From positions 1 through 27,990 of the IMG/VR virus record IMGVR_UViG_3300033143_002937: a stretch of 27,990 nt of DNA; one strand, 5' to 3'. Both the position numbers and the translations under genes were made by a program. Each line of letters begins with the position of its first letter. Position 1 is the first letter of the stretch. This document shows, piece by piece, positions 4,698 through 11,881 of the stretch. Below the pieces are notes generated by a model, which did not search any database, was not told where the DNA came from, and saw only the letters and a program-made list of their open reading frames with translations. This DNA is from a virus.

Positions 4698-5941
4698 TGT
4701 TTTACCCCTTTAAATTCTTGTTGCGCAGTTCTCTCAAACTCCTCTTTTTCCATTTTCTTTTTTATTAACTTCATATAGTTTTTATAGGCTGTAGTTTTGT
4801 GCTGAGTAAAACTTAAACCTTTACACCAATAATCATTTCTAAGAAGTGATTTACAGACTCTTCTCCATGAGGGTGCTAGTTTTTTAACCTCAAGAGCATA
4901 GTCGGCCTCATCAGGGATACCTTCAGGATAACCCCGATCTTTCCACCAATTAGCAAAAACAAAGATCTTTACCTTAAAATGCTCTTTAGTCACATCAGGC
5001 ATAGACTCAATCAACAACTGAGAGAAAGACTCCCAGGTGTGACCATTAGGCTTTGTAACCTTCCTATAGCCGTTTATGTTGCCCCACTCCTGATTATATA
5101 AAGCCCCACTATTTGCACCATTAACTCTTGCAACAACTTTTGCCCACGTTTCAGGCTCTATAATATGGAACAACCATAAGCCCCTTCTCTGGTCATCCCC
5201 ATAAGGCTGGCAAATTCTCATTTGATTTATGGTTAAACCAGCTTTGTGCATATAATCATAAAGCTCATTATGAGGCTTTGTTGGATTTTTATAGTGATAA
5301 ATCCAAATATCAGCAGTTTTAAAATCATAGATAGGATAGACATTATAACAATGGTCTGTGACTTTTGAAGTCCAACCAAAGTTTTTATGTCTAATTTTCT
5401 TTGTGCTGGCTATTGTTCTGTATCTGTTCAAAGACTCATCACTTCTTATGCCAACAAAACAAGCACAAGACTTTCCTTGAGAATACCACTCACCAAACAA
5501 TGGAACAAACTCTTCAAACTCCATGTCATGCTTAAAGAAAGGAAAAAACTCAGGGTCTTTTATTGATATTTCAGGCCATTCTCTGACCCAAATATCTCTT
5601 TTAGTTTTATCCCAACAAGTCCACTTAGGCTCATAAACAGACACGGCATTTCTTAGTGTTATTGGCAGAGTGACCCAAAAAGGCTCAATTATGTCTTTGT
5701 ATTTTTCAAACATTTCTGTTGCATGGTGTATTGTGAATTTATATTGAGCCTCTAGGTCGATTAGCATTAATCCAATTTTACGGCCACGTTTCTTAGCCTC
5801 ATCAGCCACCATGTGAAGCATTACAGAACTATCTTTACCAGCACTAAAGCTCACATAGATTCTTTCAAAGTCATCAAATGTTTTTGAAATCCTATCCTTT
5901 GCAGCATCATAGACATTTACATCAGAATAAACTTTAGGCAT
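4694..5941 (-). CDS. PAPS-reductase-family PP-loop protein with DUF3440-type C-terminus (IbrA-like)
   Basis: 415 residues from ATG 5941. The PP-loop SFSAGKDS (31-38) binds ATP in the adenylating sulfur-transfer family. GIRSDES (164-170) and ADIW (210-213) are further family motifs. PYGDDQRRGL (246-255) marks the DUF3440-type extension found in IbrA of E. coli. The C-terminal Cys motif that CysH uses for sulfite formation is not seen, so simple sulfate reduction is unlikely. A gene for a ParB-like protein matching IbrB lies two genes upstream. Known relatives act in sulfur chemistry on nucleic acids (DndC-like) or in regulation (IbrA/IbrB). The substrate here is unknown. Its start overlaps the previous gene by eight bases. 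Confidence 0.8.
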   Translation of the reverse strand: MPKVYSDVNVYDAAKDRISKTFDDFERIYVSFSAGKDSSVMLHMVADEAKKRGRKIGLMLIDLEAQYKFTIHHATEMFEKYKDIIEPFWVTLPITLRNAVSVYEPKWTCWDKTKRDIWVREWPEISIKDPEFFPFFKHDMEFEEFVPLFGEWYSQGKSCACFVGIRSDESLNRYRTIASTKKIRHKNFGWTSKVTDHCYNVYPIYDFKTADIWIYHYKNPTKPHNELYDYMHKAGLTINQMRICQPYGDDQRRGLWLFHIIEPETWAKVVARVNGANSGALYNQEWGNINGYRKVTKPNGHTWESFSQLLIESMPDVTKEHFKVKIFVFANWWKDRGYPEGIPDEADYALEVKKLAPSWRRVCKSLLRNDYWCKGLSFTQHKTTAYKNYMKLIKKKMEKEEFERTAQQEFKGVKQ

Positions 5942-6323
5942 CAAAGTATCCCATCAAGTATTTCTCTTCCCAGTCTTTTATAACCTCAGAAGCTACTTCA
6001 TTTGCTTTTTTTTGAGTCTTCTCATCAAGATTAAACCAAGCTAATTTTGTTAGATATTCAGGTGCTCCATGAGAAAAACAACAAGCTGCTTGCCCTAAGA
6101 AGGCCTTTCTGTTTCTAGACATATTTGTTAGGTGTTGTTCTGAAGAGGTTAACCAGTGATGAGTGACAAAGGTCATAGATTCCCACAACCACTCTGGGCA
6201 TGATAACAATAGCTCACAGTCGTTAATCATCGCATATTTATCCATAAAGCAAGTAGTCTCATACATACCTTGTCCAAAACATTCCCAATTTTTATAATTA
6301 TGAAATTTACGTTCTATATTCAT
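5934..6323 (-). CDS. Hypothetical protein between IbrB-like and IbrA-like genes (129 aa)
   Basis: A 129-residue protein rich in Cys, Trp and His (WECFGQGMYETTCFMDKYA, CCFSHGAPEYL), ending in a helical segment (DEKTQKKANEVASEVIKDW). The ATG overlaps the ParB-like stop as ATGA, after a GAGG site. Its place between the two partners, with overlaps on both sides, suggests the three act together. It may have an enzyme-accessory or metal-binding role; no family name is recognised. Confidence 0.65.
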   Translation of the reverse strand: MNIERKFHNYKNWECFGQGMYETTCFMDKYAMINDCELLLSCPEWLWESMTFVTHHWLTSSEQHLTNMSRNRKAFLGQAACCFSHGAPEYLTKLAWFNLDEKTQKKANEVASEVIKDWEEKYLMGYFDA

Positions 6324-6997
6324 TGACTAACCTCAACATTATCAGTTAATGAGTCCGATTCATTTATTGAGTCAACTATCCATGACTTTGAAAATTCTTT
6401 ATCCGAAAACATTTCAGCAAGCCCTGATATCTGGGCAAGCCTCAACACCTCATCAGCATCCATGCCTAGTTCATTAGCAATTTTCTTATCACTCCAATTT
6501 CTTTTCTTAAGATCAACAACAATCTCAGACATAGCATCGACCTTATGCTTACCCCTGGCCCTGTTGTGCCTGATTGTAGAGGCAATACGATCTTGTTTTT
6601 TAGTTCTGCTTGAATTTATAACAACAAGAGGCAAATAACCATTTATTCTTTTAGATACGACCTTTGATTCTTTTCCAACTCTAGTTCTATGAAAACCATC
6701 AACAACCTCAAAGGAGTCTTCTTTTTCCCATGAAACAACAGGCTGAGTATAACCATCTTCTCTAATTGAGTGCTCTAAAAGCTTCATTTCAGTTGGGGCC
6801 ACGGCATTTGGATTGTAGTCATTAGCCTCAATATTATCAGCCTTAACCCATACCACACAGTCAACAGGCTCTTTCTTAAAAGGGCTATGTTTATGAATTG
6901 TCTTTTTAAGCTCATTAATTAAGCTAACCTTCTCATCTAAGTCAGTTGTTTTTTTAATCAAAGATATCAATTCTTTTAGTAAATCATCCTTTTTCAT
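6320..6997 (-). CDS. ParB/sulfiredoxin-fold protein (IbrB-like)
   Basis: 225 residues from ATG 6997, chosen because GAGG lies nine bases upstream; an in-frame ATG at 7012 lacks a site. After a helical N-terminus comes the ParB N-terminal domain: NDYNPN, DGYTQPV (81-87) and VVDGFHRTR (98-106). A helix-turn-helix-like segment follows (WSDKKIANELGMDADEVLR). This fold binds or cuts nucleotides or DNA; with an IbrA-like neighbour it matches IbrB rather than a plasmid partition protein. It overlaps the Bet gene by 14 bases. Confidence 0.75.
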   Translation of the reverse strand: MKKDDLLKELISLIKKTTDLDEKVSLINELKKTIHKHSPFKKEPVDCVVWVKADNIEANDYNPNAVAPTEMKLLEHSIREDGYTQPVVSWEKEDSFEVVDGFHRTRVGKESKVVSKRINGYLPLVVINSSRTKKQDRIASTIRHNRARGKHKVDAMSEIVVDLKKRNWSDKKIANELGMDADEVLRLAQISGLAEMFSDKEFSKSWIVDSINESDSLTDNVEVSQ

Positions 6998-7757
6998 CTT
7001 GGTTAACCTCATTTTCTATTTTAAAATACTCATCTTTGCTAGCTTCACCGGACTTAATTTGAGTATAGATTTCCCTCAAACTATTAACATCAGTTCCAGA
7101 AAGGTCATCTAAATCAGCAATCTTACACTTATTTAAAATATCAGACTTTGAAACAGACAACCCCATGAAAGCCTGTACTAAAGAATCATTTTTATTTGAT
7201 TTATTAGGCAGAAAGGCAGTTTGCTGAGGGGTTACATCTTTGATTTCTGATTGCTCCATTTCTTCATCTGTATATAAGCCAGACAACTCACTAGAGAAAG
7301 CTTTTCTAAGGGCCTTAGCCTCAGCACACTTTTCAAGCATTGTTTCTGGTAACTTGCGCCACATAAAGCCCATTTTCTCACCAGGGTAATATTCTGCCCA
7401 CTTTGCAGTTGCAACAAAAGACACCCTGATTCCTTTTACAATCTTGTAAACAGTCACCTTAGCCTTGTCAGGAAATTTAGACCCATACTCAAAGGTTGTT
7501 TCATCTTGCCCAGCATAAACCCCAGACCTGTGAGCTATTAGCCTGAAACCATCTATTCCAACCTGTAGAGTGACCACATACTTACCATTTTTGTCTTTTC
7601 TTTTAACAGCATGAATCTGACCCAGAAGAGGGTCTAAACCTCTTGATTTTGCAGCTTCAATGTAAAAAGAAAACTCATTGTCTGTTAAAGTCTTAGCAAC
7701 TGAGTTTTTGATTATGCTCAGTTTATCATCAGCAAATGTTATTAATTCGTTATTCAT
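6984..7757 (-). CDS. bet: Phage recombination protein Bet (Red-beta-like single-strand annealase)
   Basis: A 257-residue protein, close to the 261 of lambda Red-beta. Family sequence is clear: AAKSRGLDPLLGQIHAVKR near residues 34-52, VGIDGFRLIAHRSG (87-100), and EKCAEAKALRKAFSSELSG toward the end of the core. It anneals complementary single strands and pairs with a 5'-3' exonuclease, here the gene directly upstream (TAATG overlap). The C-terminal 80 residues are variable, as in the family. Confidence 0.9.
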   Translation of the reverse strand: MNNELITFADDKLSIIKNSVAKTLTDNEFSFYIEAAKSRGLDPLLGQIHAVKRKDKNGKYVVTLQVGIDGFRLIAHRSGVYAGQDETTFEYGSKFPDKAKVTVYKIVKGIRVSFVATAKWAEYYPGEKMGFMWRKLPETMLEKCAEAKALRKAFSSELSGLYTDEEMEQSEIKDVTPQQTAFLPNKSNKNDSLVQAFMGLSVSKSDILNKCKIADLDDLSGTDVNSLREIYTQIKSGEASKDEYFKIENEVNQDEKG

Positions 7758-8665
7758 TAGAAAGTCTCCATTTTTGGTGCTCTATAAACTTGGCTTGTTT
7801 CAATTTTAAATGTAGGTTGAGGATAGAAATCATCCTTAATTGCCATTAAAACCGTGTTTCTAGTTTTAAGGTACTCATCATAAGCAATTTCCTTATCAAT
7901 ATTCCCAATTTCAATACACCTCATTGAAAAAGGTGGTTTTTTTTCTTGAAATAAAAAGTAATAATGCTCAACAGGTCTTTCAAGATACTTTTCCACAATA
8001 GCAAGCTCAGACATTGCCCTTATGTCATATTTCAAATGATAAATATGTGAGTTGCACTGGTCTAGATCTAGGATTGTTTTGTAGTTGCACAAAAAAGTCT
8101 CACCATCATCAGTCTCACCTAATAAATCAGGCCTACACTTCACTCCATTGTCATAATCATAAAAAGAAGCTTCAACATCTAGTGAGTTAGAGACCATTTG
8201 ACTAGCTTCACTATGACTCGAAAAAACCTCAAAAGCCCCTGTAATCAAGTCATATTCTTTTTGTTTCAAGTAATACACAGCTGGGTTTTCATCCTTAAAA
8301 CCCTCAACTTGTGACTTAATAGTCACAGCCTTAATAGGGCTAAAATCAGGCACTTGAGCACCTGGATTATCTTTTTCCCACTTTAGTATTTGCTCTCTTT
8401 TAGTTAAAGCTGGCACGCCTTTAAATTCAGGTAAAACCATTAACTCGCTTAAATCTTGTTCTAATATAGCTGAGTGTTGAACTGACCCAAAATCAAAGGT
8501 CTTTTTTAATTGAGTAGAGATTTCAGTCATGCCTTTAAAATAAGCATTAACCTTAGCTAAGTTAATCTCTCCTGTTTTTGAGTTGTATCCTGATACTAAG
8601 GCCGATGTGCCAAGTAATTTTACAGAATGATATTCTTTATTTGTGTCTAAGACTTTTTTAACCAA
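7757..8665 (-). CDS. RecE-type exonuclease (PD-(D/E)XK), possibly catalytically altered
   Basis: 302 residues from TTG 8665, which has an ideal AAAGGAG site five bases upstream inside TTTTTAACAAAGGAG; the upstream ATG at 8719 has none. Family signs: SALVSGY at the N-terminus, FGSVQHSAIL with the conserved His, KCRPDLLGE with the catalytic Asp (180), then CNYKT, and YDIRAMSEL near the Gln/Tyr motif. The usual (D/E)-x-K pair reads N-Y-K (194-196), so one metal-binding acid is Asn. It would supply single strands for Bet; whether it is active is open. First gene of the leftward operon. Confidence 0.8.
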   Translation of the reverse strand: MVKKVLDTNKEYHSVKLLGTSALVSGYNSKTGEINLAKVNAYFKGMTEISTQLKKTFDFGSVQHSAILEQDLSELMVLPEFKGVPALTKREQILKWEKDNPGAQVPDFSPIKAVTIKSQVEGFKDENPAVYYLKQKEYDLITGAFEVFSSHSEASQMVSNSLDVEASFYDYDNGVKCRPDLLGETDDGETFLCNYKTILDLDQCNSHIYHLKYDIRAMSELAIVEKYLERPVEHYYFLFQEKKPPFSMRCIEIGNIDKEIAYDEYLKTRNTVLMAIKDDFYPQPTFKIETSQVYRAPKMETF

Positions 8666-8696
8666 TGTAGCTCCTTTGTTAAAAATCCAGTGACTC

Positions 8697-8725
8697 AAAT
8701 TAAAACACTTGTGATGCAATGTAAA
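8697..8725 (-). promoter_or_regulatory. Candidate promoter of the leftward recombination operon
   Basis: Leftward TTTACA (8725-8720), 17 bases, TAATTT (8702-8697). It lies about 30 bases before the TTG start at 8665 and shares TTTACAT...GTTTTA with the left-module promoter candidate. The -10 is imperfect. Confidence 0.35.
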
Positions 8726-8741
8726 GCAGAAAACGCACAGC

Positions 8742-8770
8742 TTGTGAAATAAAAAGCAACATGGTATTTA
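8742..8770 (+). promoter_or_regulatory. Candidate rightward promoter of the Fis-like gene
   Basis: TTGTGA (8742-8747), exactly 17 bases, TATTTA (8765-8770). A transcript from here would begin near 8776-8778, at or next to the ATG, and could be leaderless. CTTGTGA occurs twice in the region (8708-8714 and 8741-8747), a possible regulator site. Confidence 0.35.
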
Positions 8771-8777
8771 ATAAAGC

Positions 8778-8978
8778 ATGATTAGAAATAAATTAAGTAG
8801 AAATGAATTTAACCTTATAGTTGTTGAAAAAAACGCAATAGTGAACTGTTTACAATATTACATGGGCAATGTAAAACTAAGCTCAGAAAAATTAGGAGTA
8901 TCAAGAGCCACGCTTTACAGAAAACTGTACTCTTACGGCCTTTGTATAGAATCCTTCAGAGAACAAGTAAATAGTTGA
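8778..8978 (+). CDS. Fis-type helix-turn-helix regulator (66 aa)
   Basis: A 66-residue protein whose C-terminal half is a Fis/NtrC-type DNA-binding helix-turn-helix: NCLQYYMGNVKLSSEKLG then VSRATLYRKLYSYGL. Such domains bend DNA or recruit polymerase. No ribosome-binding site lies upstream. It is the first rightward gene at the divergent junction, a fitting place for control of late or early transcription. It lacks the sigma54-interaction domain of full NtrC proteins. Confidence 0.75.
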   Translation: MIRNKLSRNEFNLIVVEKNAIVNCLQYYMGNVKLSSEKLGVSRATLYRKLYSYGLCIESFREQVNS

Positions 8979-9021
8979 TTTTTATAGTATTATAATGGAA
9001 ATAAATATCGGGGGCTTTCAC

Positions 9022-9363
9022 ATGATTATTGCATTAGCCATTTTTGTAGGCTTAACTCAATTTTGGGTTTTATATTTAAGTGTAATGAATTTAAAACGCA
9101 ATAGAGCAAAACTAACAACCACAGCCAAGGTATTTGCTTACCCCATGATTGCTGTTGGCTTAGTGATTGACGTTTCATTCAATTTAACCATAGGAGCAAT
9201 CCTTTTTTTAGAGTTGCCTCAATTTGACAGACTTCTTTTCACAGATAGGCTAAGCTACCACATCAATGACAATAATTGGAGAGCCTCTATCAGCAAGTGG
9301 TTTTGCTCAAATTTCCTATCTCCATTCGATCCCAGCGGTGCTCACTGTGGAGAGAACGATTAA
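9022..9363 (+). CDS. Conserved phage membrane protein with PFDPSG..C tail
   Basis: 113 residues from ATG 9022, chosen for the GGGGGC site just before it. An in-frame ATG at 8995 lies inside a TATAAT sequence (8991-8996) that could be a -10 box. There are two hydrophobic spans: residues 1-22 (MIIALAIFVGLTQFWVLYLS) and about 37-65 (IAVGLVIDVSFNLTIGAIL). A soluble end follows with NNWRASISKWFCSN and PFDPSGAHCG. The tail is typical of a small conserved protein I recall near phage packaging genes. Function unknown. Confidence 0.7.
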   Translation: MIIALAIFVGLTQFWVLYLSVMNLKRNRAKLTTTAKVFAYPMIAVGLVIDVSFNLTIGAILFLELPQFDRLLFTDRLSYHINDNNWRASISKWFCSNFLSPFDPSGAHCGEND

Positions 9364-9561
9364 ATGAGCACCAAAATAGGGAATGTAATTATAAACTTAA
9401 CTAAAAATGAAAATGCTTTAATTATAGGCGATAACATCAGAATAAAATACTTCAAAAACAAAGGTAAAGACCAGATTGCTTTAAGAGTATCAGCACCAAG
9501 AGAGATTGTGGTTGGCAGAGAGTTATTGACTGATGCTGAAAAAAACCACAAAGAGAAATAA
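9364..9561 (+). CDS. CsrA-like RNA-binding regulator
   Basis: A 65-residue protein matching CsrA/RsmA along its length: ALIIGDNIRIKY (CsrA LMIGDEVTVTV), then GKDQIALRVSAPREI and VVGRELL (CsrA VNAPKEVSVHREEI). The Arg equivalent to CsrA Arg44, which contacts GGA in mRNA, is present in VGRE. The N-terminus is slightly longer than CsrA and lacks the LTRR pair, reading LTKN. It may repress host or phage mRNAs, or compete with host CsrA. It begins directly after the previous stop, with GGAGAG upstream. Confidence 0.75.
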   Translation: MSTKIGNVIINLTKNENALIIGDNIRIKYFKNKGKDQIALRVSAPREIVVGRELLTDAEKNHKEK

Positions 9562-9570
9562 GGCTATAAA

Positions 9571-9798
9571 ATGGACAGAGCTAAAGAGAAGAAATCAGAA
9601 ATTGAGCATAAAAACACAGCGTTTGCAGAAAAGCACGCAATTGAAATCACAGATTATGCTAAAAGAAATAATGGAATGAGACACCCAGCAATCTTCACTG
9701 ATGAAAGAGGTGAGTTTGTTTGGCTAACCAGGCAGCAAAGACGCCGATATTTAGCCAAGAGAGCTAAGAAGCAAAGAAGGGCGAGCAATGCAAAGTAA
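9571..9798 (+). CDS. Small basic hypothetical protein (75 aa)
   Basis: A 75-residue charged protein with an Arg/Lys-rich C-terminus (LTRQQRRRYLAKRAKKQRRA), suggesting nucleic-acid binding. It overlaps the small terminase start by 11 bases, and that gene's AAGGGCG site lies in its last codons. Probably a packaging-region accessory; family unknown. Confidence 0.55.
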   Translation: MDRAKEKKSEIEHKNTAFAEKHAIEITDYAKRNNGMRHPAIFTDERGEFVWLTRQQRRRYLAKRAKKQRRASNAK

Positions 9799-10327
9799 AA
9801 AGAAAGCCACCAAGAAAGCCACTAAGAATAAAGCCAAAAAGAAAAAAAAGGCAGTTAAGAAAATACAGGCAGCACAAACAATAGGTCGGCCTAGCACATT
9901 TAATGAGCAGATTAAGCACGTTATCATAAACCTATATAAAGAGGGTAAAACAAATCAACAAGTTGCTGACTGCATAGGTGTACACAGAAGAACACTTGAT
10001 TTTTGGAAAGCAAAAGATGCTGAGTTTTTACGCACCATAAATGATATCAAGGACTTACCGGACAAATTGATAGAGGCAACCTTGTTTCAAAAGGCCTCTG
10101 GATATTCTCATAAAGAAGAAAAAGTGTTTTGTAGTGAAGGTCAAATCATCACTCATGACACAATTAAGCAATATCCTCCTGACACAGCATCAATGATTTT
10201 CTGGCTTAAAAATAGGCAACCAAAAAGATGGCGTGAGAAAATGGAATCTGAAAGAGACATTGTGGCAGTCACAGTAAATGTTGAGCAGACTGATTTAGAA
10301 GACAGAATTAAGCTTTTAGAGGATTAA
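9788..10327 (+). CDS. Terminase small subunit
   Basis: A 179-residue protein. The first 28 residues are a Lys-rich tail (KKKATKKATKNKAKKKKK). Then comes a helix-turn-helix (GRPSTFNEQI, EGKTNQQVADCIGVHRRTL), a helical middle, and the characteristic small-terminase end YPPDTASMIFWLKNRQPKRW. It recognises the packaging site and regulates the large subunit. The next gene is the large subunit, as usual. Confidence 0.85.
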   Translation: MQSKKKATKKATKNKAKKKKKAVKKIQAAQTIGRPSTFNEQIKHVIINLYKEGKTNQQVADCIGVHRRTLDFWKAKDAEFLRTINDIKDLPDKLIEATLFQKASGYSHKEEKVFCSEGQIITHDTIKQYPPDTASMIFWLKNRQPKRWREKMESERDIVAVTVNVEQTDLEDRIKLLED

Positions 10328-10332
10328 TATAA

Positions 10333-11838
10333 GTGGTATGTCAGAATTTAAGCAGAGAGAAGTCAAACAAGCTTTATAAACAGGTTTTATTAGACAATGA
10401 CTTAAAGTCTCAAAAGGAGCTTTGTAAAAAGGATTTATTCTATTTACTTACAATAGCCTTTAAGAGAAAAGATGTAGACAGTGAATGGCTATATGACCGA
10501 TGCAGAGAGGTTGAGGCTAATCCTGATGGTTATTTAGACCTGTGGGCAAGAGAGCATTATAAATCAACCATAATCACCTTCGCTAAGTCTATTCAAGATA
10601 TCCTATGCAACCCTGATGTAACTATAGGCATCTTTAGCCACACAAGACCTATTGCTAAGGGCTTTCTAGATCAAATCAAAAGGGAACTTGAAACAAACAC
10701 CTATTTAAAGGGCTTATTCCCTGAAATTTTGTATGATAAACCCCACAGTGAATCACCAAAATGGTCTTTAGACTCTGGCATTATTGTAAAGCGTAAGACA
10801 AACCCAAAGGAGTGTACTATTGAGGCGCATGGTTTAGTTGATGGTCAGCCAACATCTAAGCACTTTAGCGTTTTGGTTTATGATGATGTTGTGACAAGGG
10901 AATCTGTAACCACTCCAGACCAGATTAAGAAGGTCACAGGGGCTTTAGAATTAAGCTACAACTTAGGGGCCAAAGGTGGTGTAAGACGCTTCATTGGCAC
11001 TAGATATCATGTTAATGACAGTTATCGCACCATTATGGATAGGGACTCAGTTATTCCTAGAATCTACCCAGCAACAGACAATGGCAAGGTTGACGGTAAG
11101 TCGGTATTTCTAAGTGATGAGGATTTGAAAGAAAAGCGCAGAGATATGGGGCCTTATACTTTTGGTACTCAAATGCTTCAAGATCCAATTGCAGATAAAG
11201 CCATGGGATTTAGAGAAGAGTGGTTGCATTTTTATCAGAATGTAAACCATAAAGATTTTAACTACTATTTATTAATAGACCCAGCTGGTGAGAAGAAAAA
11301 GACCAGTGATTACACAGTCATGGTGATAATTGGACTAGGCCCTGATGAGAACTATTACTTAATTGATATGGTTAGAGAGAGAATGAATCTAACCCAAAGG
11401 GCTGATAAGTTGTTTGAGCTTCACAGAGAGTATAAGCCTTTAAAGGTAGGCTATGAGAAGTATGGTATGCAATCGGACATTGAGCACATGAAATATGTCA
11501 TGGAAAAGCAGAACTATAGATTTGGCATAACTCCTCTTGGTGGCAACATTGCCAAAGAAGACAGAATAAGGACTTTAATCCCAATTTTTGAGCAATCCAG
11601 ATTTTATTTACCAAAGATGTTAAGCTATGTGACATACGAGAATCAAAGAATTGATCTTGTGAAAGCGTTTATTGATGATGAGTATTTATCATTCCCAGTC
11701 TGTGTGCATGATGATATGTTAGATTGCATAGCTAGAATCACAGATAAGAAGCTAGGGGTGGCATTTCCTGAAAAGGTTGAAAAACTAATAGAGCAGAAAA
11801 ACTACAATTATGGTCACAATAGTGGGTGGCTTGGTTAA
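10333..11838 (+). CDS. Terminase large subunit
   Basis: 501 residues. ATPase domain: an atypical Walker A region LDLWAREHYKST (68-79), Walker B VLVYDDVV (180-187), and GTRYHVND as a coupling motif. Nuclease domain (RNase H-like): LLIDPAGEKKKTSDYT starting at residue 313, with the first Asp at 316, and VHDDMLD near residue 470. It packages and cuts genome DNA. The start is GTG 10333 with GAGG about ten bases upstream. ATG 10338 opens another frame that stops after 13 codons, so the N-terminus is uncertain. Confidence 0.9.
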   Translation: MVCQNLSREKSNKLYKQVLLDNDLKSQKELCKKDLFYLLTIAFKRKDVDSEWLYDRCREVEANPDGYLDLWAREHYKSTIITFAKSIQDILCNPDVTIGIFSHTRPIAKGFLDQIKRELETNTYLKGLFPEILYDKPHSESPKWSLDSGIIVKRKTNPKECTIEAHGLVDGQPTSKHFSVLVYDDVVTRESVTTPDQIKKVTGALELSYNLGAKGGVRRFIGTRYHVNDSYRTIMDRDSVIPRIYPATDNGKVDGKSVFLSDEDLKEKRRDMGPYTFGTQMLQDPIADKAMGFREEWLHFYQNVNHKDFNYYLLIDPAGEKKKTSDYTVMVIIGLGPDENYYLIDMVRERMNLTQRADKLFELHREYKPLKVGYEKYGMQSDIEHMKYVMEKQNYRFGITPLGGNIAKEDRIRTLIPIFEQSRFYLPKMLSYVTYENQRIDLVKAFIDDEYLSFPVCVHDDMLDCIARITDKKLGVAFPEKVEKLIEQKNYNYGHNSGWLG

Positions 11839-11881
11839 ATAACATATTGACAATATAAAATTTACATAAGGTAATCGCAAC

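Noticed and set aside
8761-8781. Six-codon leader peptide before the Fis-like gene
   Set aside because: The ATG at 8761 lies within the candidate promoter and has no ribosome-binding site.
8991-8996. TATAAT as a second rightward promoter
   Set aside because: No matching -35 at 16-18 bases; kept only as a reason to prefer the start at 9022.
11847-11875. TTGACA with GGTAAT 17 bases later before the portal gene
   Set aside because: The -35 is perfect, but the -10 is poor and the start would fall on the portal ATG although a ribosome-binding site (AAGG) is present. Probably chance in an AT-rich gap.
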